A stretch of 64,000 bases of DNA from Pseudoneurospora amorphoporcata (Eukaryota; Ascomycota; Sordariomycetes; Sordariales; Sordariaceae). How positions within the stretch are numbered: position 1 is the stretch's first letter; every line of letters starts with the position of its first letter. Shown in pieces: positions 58,406-64,000 of the stretch. The notes beneath the pieces were generated by a model. It was not told the DNA's origin and did no database searches. It saw only the letters and a list, made by a program, of their open reading frames with translations. The stretch lies in contig MU859172.1 in NCBI GenBank assembly GCA_033297205.1, forward strand, positions 52,268 to 116,267, in the 5' to 3' direction. Both the position numbers and the translations under genes were made by a program.

Positions 58406-60349
58406 TCATAGAATCGATCCGTGTTGGGCTAGAGAGCGCCAGGCCAGAGACATCAGCGATGATATCCTAGCGAAACAATATTCGGACTTGGAAAGCTGGG
58501 TTGATGGGTATGGTACGTATGGAAGGTTGCCCTAGGGCTGAAGAAGTGTGTCGAGCAATGAGGGTAGACAAGAAGTAGTACCTGATGGGACGAGGGCCTG
58601 GGAAGGAGCAGATGCTTGAAGATGGATAGACCAAAGGAGTAATGTGGACTTCAAGTGACCAAGTAGTGATTGTGGGCCAGGTAGAGACGGATGTTTGTAA
58701 AACCAAAAACTGCCGAGATTCGTGAGGATGAGACTGAAAGAAATTGCATAGACAAGATCCAATGGATATTCGATAGGAGACAAGATGCCGGAGCAAAGTG
58801 AGCAAAAACATGACCAAAATTCCCAATCGTTATATACCTACTCGCAGTTTGCGCAAATGCGGAGAAGGAGTAAGATAGAGTGTGGTGTAGATACAGCCCC
58901 TCCATCACCTGGTGTCATGATGCACTACACCTCACCCACCATCCCTTCCGAGATCCCGAGGATCCCACAGCAACAAGTCTGGAATTCTCCAATAAACTTC
59001 ATGGAAGCGGGACACAGCTCGGCGCGGATGAGCAGTGACACAAGATCAGCAAAGCATTGCAACTGCAATATCTGCGACCTTGCAACCCAGACCTGAGGTG
59101 CGGCGGCGGCGGGATACTCCGAATGGTAGGATGGTAGTAACGGCAGGTTCCGCATGACATGCCGAAAGAGGGTTAACTCCAATCCTGCTGAGCATGGTTG
59201 GCTTGGCCTGGCCTCCCGGCCTGCGGCCTATATGTTGTGGTGGCTTCACGCATGAGGCAATTGCTCAATTGCGGGGAGCCCCTATATTGATGTTGGTAGA
59301 GGCGATTGAGACTCGCATGCGGTAGACGAGGCTGTGGGAAAGAGGTATAACATCCCATTGGGCACCAAGTGATGGTGACGCGTATTGGTTATTTGCTTGT
59401 TATCTCCAGTTGGCCCTTTTGTCCACACCTTATGTCCTTATCGCATATTAGACCGGGCTATGACTCTTATAATGAGTTGTCATCGATGTTGTTATTGTCC
59501 CGAGGCATATCCTACGTTTTGAAATCCAGGTCCAATGGCTCAATTGCGGGAAGAGCAGGTGAAGATTCGGTGAGTGTTGTTATGAACGTTGGCAGCGAAG
59601 AGGGCCGGCTACCTTATGCATGGCGCCCAAAGAGGCCGGGATGGATCCGGAGGCGGAGGTACGTTTGCTGGCGTGGCCATAATCAATTCGGATAGGCAAG
59701 TGCCTCCCGGTTAGAAATGGTCATCTCAGTCCTCCGGCTGCGGAGGCTCGGAGGACAGTGCTCAACCGCGAAGTTGGGGCCTCTCTTGCCTCTCCTTCTG
59801 TCCCTGGTCTCTTGTCTAGGGCCTCTTAAATAGTCCCTGTGATGGAAGATAAAAAGACCAAAACTTCCTCAACGTCAAAGATCCAAGATGTTCTCCATTC
59901 AAAACAAACCAACCCAAAAGAAAGCGGCCATCTTCCCTACGCTAAAAATCCACACGCAATATGACACTCATAAAGCTTCCTGCTTCAAAGCCCTCAAAGG
60001 CCAAGCAAGTGTTACCAGCCACACCAAGAAGACCAATGCTGACAGCTGGGCTGCAGAAAATCATCGGAAAGCTCATACCGCCTCAACACATATCTTCGGA
60101 ATGACCCAACCGTCACCGAGAGGTTGATGAACAACTCCGACCTCGATGGGATATTGGGCCGGATTGATCATCTAGAGACCGAGGTGAATGCGCTGGCGCA
60201 ATCATCTCAAGGGTCTCGCCCACAAAGCTCTGGAAGCGCGGACAGTCGCTAGGGAACAGCAAGGGACCAGAACGCATCATTTACATGGATTGTATAAAAC
60301 AGGATTGGGAATTGTTCGGTATGCATGGATATGGAGTTTCGGACAGGTC
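58406..60349. other. Intergenic, weak coding hints
   Basis: This region holds the promoter of the zinc-finger gene and the 3' end of the Zn2Cys6 gene. On the plus strand, an ORF from the ATG at 59888 and a protein-like open frame from 60046 to the TAG at 60248-60250 (TYLRNDPTVTERLMNNSD, LGRIDHLETEV) could belong together. No intron joins them in phase, so this may be a decayed small gene. Confidence 0.35.
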
Positions 60350-63338
60350 TCAAACAGGTGCAAAAACCGCAGAAACTTGGGCATGAGCCGGCGCCGGCGC
60401 CGGAGCGGGAGCTGCAACGGGAGCCGGAGTTGGAGTTGGAGCTGGAGCTGGAGTGGCAACGGGAGCGGCAACGGGAACTGGAACTGGAGCTGGGGCTGGA
60501 TCTGGATCTTCAGCAAAGTCGGCAATGGAACCAAAAGCCTAGGGAATGATTAGCACAGTAATCAAAACAGCAAATATTCATTTTACTTACTGCAGAGTCC
60601 ATGTCCACCCAGTCCGTAAATGACCAGCCATCCCAAAGCCTCCTTGTGAAACCAGGCGTCGCGGCCTCCCCCTCCTGGTCACCTGCCTGATCTTGCACCT
60701 CTCCAGTCATCTCTGCCATCCAATGAGCGCGAAGGGCATCCTCCAGCAACTGGTCATTCGGTGACGGACCATTAGCCTCCTCGACGTCATTCTCGGCCTC
60801 CTCTTCCTCATTCTCCCCATCCTCCCCATTTTCATCACCATCTGCTGGGGTGCCATCCTCACTCGCAGCGGCGTTCTTCTTACCACTGCTCGTCTGATCA
60901 GGGAAGACATGCCCAGTCTGACGCGTCACCTCCTTCTTCAGTTCCTCCAGAATAATAGCCCACTTGCGCGCCGGCGAAGAGGGACTCGTATTGTTCGCCA
61001 ACATATGGATCCCTCTGTTCAACAACTTGTGCAGTTTGCCGTCCATGACTTCGTGGCCACGGTAGTGAGGACCGCCAAACAATCTCTGGCGTTCGCGTAT
61101 GTGCGGGAGGATGGCCAAGATGACGGCGGCACAGTAGGCGACTTGGTGAGGATACCAAAGCGTGGTAAATTGCGCACTATCCTCTGAGCGAATAAGGCCG
61201 GTGACGACGCTAAGGGCGATTCGGGCTGAGTCGACGCAATCGCGGATGGCGTTGTCGGTAGCTTCCTTCAGTTCGCCTGATTGGGGGTAGGGCGCGGTGA
61301 TGAAGGGACGGTAGGAAAGCATGGTGGCGTGACAGTGGGCTATTCTGATGAGAACCATCTGCCTCTGGAAAAGTGGTAGGAGTAAGTTCGGCTTGACATT
61401 CCTGAGGAGGTATGGCAACTCGTCCCGCCACTTCTGGACCTCTTTGCCGATGCGCAGGGCGCTATTGATCCTTTGTTGATGAGGGATTTCTCGAAGGGAG
61501 TATACTTGGTGGAGGAGCTTGTCGATGAGCTTGTTCAACCTGGCATGCGAGAGCAGTGCTTCCATGTAGCAATCCCCCTTGTGTGGTCGGAGAGGGCCGG
61601 TGGGTCCCATGTCTTCGTCGTTGACGGCATCAGGTAGCTCTTGGTCGATGAAGTCGTCACGGAAATAACTGGGCCGTCCGAGGACCATACTAAGTTGCTT
61701 ATCAATGATGTAAGCCGTCCAGAATGTCCGTCTCTCGCATTGGATCTTTGCATAGTCTGGTCTTTTGGAAATATCGCGCCCGAGCCCGCGGTTCCGACCT
61801 AGACGGCGATGAAGACCGAGGCCCGTAATCATCTGAAGGGTATTGCCAAACGTATACCAAGCTTTGTTGTAGCGACACGTGCTCAAGAGGTACAAGTCCT
61901 GCAAGAGGCGAGCCTGAACAGAGTCCAATCTCGGCTCGCCAGTCTCGGCATCCGTGAGACTCACAGCCATATTCAGCAACGAATCGCTGTACCCAAGGGA
62001 CCATATATACTCGTCTGGCAGAGGCTTTTTCCTGGTCTTCATCGCCTGGCCGGTTTTTTTGTTTATGCGCACCCAGGTCCTTGGGGCGTCCTTGAAGAGG
62101 GCGCCAAGAGCCATAGTCATGAGAGCAATGGCGGCACGGGCATGGCCTATACCGCACCACAACTCCTGTCGAGCTGTATGGTTCTTTTCGACTTGTTCCA
62201 ACCACCTCCGCACAGTATGGCGATGAAGGAAATGGAAGGTACCGTTCCAGCTCTTGAAGAAGTGGTCCTGCTGTTGGTACCACCTCTCTCGAACGAATGG
62301 GAATCGAGCGGTTGCCGAACGGTCCCAAGGCTGATCTACAGGAAGCTCACTATCCCGCTGGACCTGGGCAATCTTTTTCCAAGCCGCATGAAGAAAGATG
62401 AGAGGTGGTGTGTCCTCATTCCCGTAGCGGTGATCCATTTTGAGGCTCAGGTAGTCCTGCCCAGGGCCGCCGTGGCGAGCAATGTCGTCTCTCATGGCCT
62501 GTCCCTCGGTATCAGCCGCTGCGTTCTCGTGACCCTCATCATCAACCGGCCCTTCGGCAGGGGTTGTTTGCCATGTGTGCTTTGAATAGGGACCTCTTAG
62601 TGCCGGGTTCGGAAGATCCTCGTATCGGTTACGACTATTGCGTTTCTTGTAGGTGCACTCCTGCCTCATGTTGAAGCATCTGTCGCACGGTAGAGTGCCT
62701 GAACAGGGATGGCGTCCATCACGACAGACATCGCAGGCTCGCTTGACCCAGCTTCGCTCGCGTATCTCCTTTCCGCGGATGTCGGTACTACGGGCCAAGT
62801 TACGGGTGGTGGGATCATCGGGCGGAGGAGGAGGAGTCCTTGCGCGGCCTCTGTAGTAGGGGTTGTTGTAAGTGCAGTCTATGCCTTTCTTGATGCAGTT
62901 TGCGCATGGCTGGAAGCCCTGACACTTTTGCCGGCGACCATGGCAGGCATCGCAAGCACGGGAGATTCTCTTCTTCTTGGCAGGCCTCTCCTCAGACGGC
63001 TCATCTGGGGTCTGTTCTTGGGATTCTTGCTGTTGTTCCTGCTGTTGCTGAGGTTGCTGTTGTGCCTGTGGCTGTTGGTCTACTTGCACCTGTTGTCCTT
63101 GATTTCCCTCCTGTTGCTGCTGGGGATTGGGATGAGATGACTGCTGCTGAATTTGAGGCTGTGGGAACTGTTGCAATTGGATTGGATGGACTTGCTGGAC
63201 CTGTTGGGCAGACTGGTGATACTGCTGCGTGTTTATCTGCTGGGAGGGGTGCGACGGTAGGGGAACACGTGTGGTGGTGGTGGGCGGCGCATTGCCGTAA
63301 TAGGAATTATACAAAGCATTCTGTTGATGATTGGACAT
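60350..63338 (-). CDS. Fungal transcription factor with two tandem Zn2Cys6 clusters
   Basis: Exons complement(63338-60591, 60538-60350) with a 52-nt intron encode 978 residues. The start is the ATG of MSNHQQNALY; the frame is open upstream but has no earlier ATG. Residues 30-120 are Gln/Pro-rich. The first binuclear cluster (about 128-157) is CDACHGRRQKC...CANCIKKGIDC and the second (about 200-230) is CDVCRDGRHPC...CDRCFNMRQEC. Both have complete six-Cys spacing (C-x2-C-x6-C-x5-C-x2-C-x6-C). A Fungal_trans-like middle region follows (FHFLHRHTVRRWLEQVE, YSDSLLNMAVSLTDAETGEP, MITGLGLHRRLGR, RRTFWTAYIIDKQLSMVLGR). An acidic stretch and a Pro/Ala-rich last exon (AFGSIADFAEDPDP then PAPVPVPVAAPV) end at VSAVFAPV. 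Family members bind DNA in the nucleus. Targets are unknown. Confidence 0.9.
60387..60511 (-). repeat. Pro/Ala/Thr-coding hexamer-like repeat in the last exon of the Zn2Cys6 factor
   Basis: On the plus strand the sequence repeats GGAGCT, GGAGTT and GGAACG units. On the minus strand it encodes alternating Pro with Ala, Val or Thr over about 40 residues. It lies entirely in the small last exon. Confidence 0.85.
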
Positions 63339-63564
63339 GATGGAGGACCCTGCAAGGCGATCCTGGTGGTGGTCCTCGAGATATGATATTGCCGTCCAGA
63401 TAAGTCGGAGGTCACCAGACTCAATTGATGTTCCGGCAACATGAAAGGTCCCCACCGCGCGTCCCACGGAAAAGTGGTTCAGTTCACATGTCAAGGCAGG
63501 GTTAGGGTTAAGAGCATCTCGTTCCTACTCATTCCCCTCTTGGCCAAATTGTTGTTATTGTTAT
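63339..63564. other. Upstream region of the Zn2Cys6 factor gene
   Basis: This is the probable 5' leader and promoter of the transcription factor gene. A TGT/TTA-rich patch lies near 63548-63572, next to the mutated repeat-like sequence that fills the window end. Confidence 0.5.
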
Positions 63565-63930
63565 TATTTTTAACGTCTACTTTCGCCTCCCAAGGGGTAT
63601 AAGACGTACTATAGTGGTAAGTTAATTAGCGTATAAAAAGGAGGAGCCCTATAGTTTGCCCTCTACTTAAAATCTACTGGTAAAATTTCTAATCCGAAAG
63701 TAAATTACAGCCTATTATTAAGAAAACTAAGTTGTATACTACCCGTAGCGTAAACGCGGCCTAATACCTCTACTAAACTCCTATAAGAGTATTTTACTAG
63801 TAAAATAAGTAAAAATTATTCCTTTCCCGCCTCCTCTTCCTCTCCTTCGCTTTCCGTTTCCTACTCCTTGCTATTTATCTCCTCTATAACCCTGAACCTC
63901 CTCCTTATTTGTTTGCTGCAATGCCCTAAC
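63565..63930. repeat. TpA-rich, RIP-like degenerate repeat
   Basis: In this stretch TpA dinucleotides are very frequent and CpA/TpG are rare, in sharp contrast to the rest of the window; all frames hold many TAA/TAG codons. This is the typical sign of C-to-T change at CpA by repeat-induced point mutation, which acts on duplicated DNA in Sordariales. The parent element cannot be identified, and it may continue past the window end. Confidence 0.6.
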
Positions 63931-64000
63931 TAGCCTATGATGATAGTACTAGTATAGGGATGCTACAGTGAACTATGCACTTGTAGCTGAGCGGAGCGGA

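Noticed and set aside
60188..60553. Plus-strand ORF with Trp/Ser/Gly repeats
   Set aside because: It is antisense to the Pro/Ala-coding last exon of the Zn2Cys6 factor and simply reflects that repeat.

Overview
The window comes from a filamentous ascomycete (Pezizomycotina), most likely a Sordariales fungus close to Neurospora or Sordaria. The evidence is eukaryotic gene structure with short GTANGT...CTAAC...AG introns, long intergenic spaces, a dispersed single 5S rRNA gene of about 119 nt that closely resembles what I recall of Neurospora 5S RNA, a TpA-rich tail at the right end that looks like repeat-induced point mutation (RIP), and a protein set typical of this group. I could not run searches, so species and orthology are inferred from recognised motifs.

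Left part (1-8200) is accessory in character. It holds the 3' part of a CorA-like membrane protein gene, a truncated tandem paralog of it at 4.2-5.0 kb with the same intron positions and phases, and a frameshifted, prematurely stopped DUF1996 secreted-protein pseudogene at 7.2-7.6 kb.

The middle is mostly conserved housekeeping: a VNX1-type vacuolar cation/H+ exchanger (-, 8.2-11.9 kb), the 26S proteasome ATPase Rpt6 (+, 14.5-15.7 kb), and a rhodanese plus tyrosine phosphatase of the Pyp1 type (-, 17.2-20.6 kb). A gene-poor stretch of about 12 kb follows (20.6-33 kb). It holds only a tRNA-Glu(CTC) with an intron, a GA-rich repeat and one possible orphan membrane protein. After it come the large decapping scaffold Edc4/Ge-1 (+, 33.2-38.3 kb), a 5S rRNA relic, a secreted purple acid phosphatase, a CYP68-type cytochrome P450, a DUF2985 membrane protein, a JmjC-domain protein, an alpha/beta hydrolase and an intact 5S rRNA gene.

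The right part (52.8-63.3 kb) carries minus-strand genes: a possible small membrane protein broken at a 20-nt homopolymer, a Cys-rich single-pass surface protein, a C2H2 zinc-finger protein, and a large transcription factor with two Zn2Cys6 clusters in tandem. The last few hundred bases look like a RIP-mutated repeat. I see no clear gene cluster or new multi-gene system. The items most worth a second look are the double Zn2Cys6 factor, the decaying paralogs and pseudogenes, and the intact/relic 5S pair.
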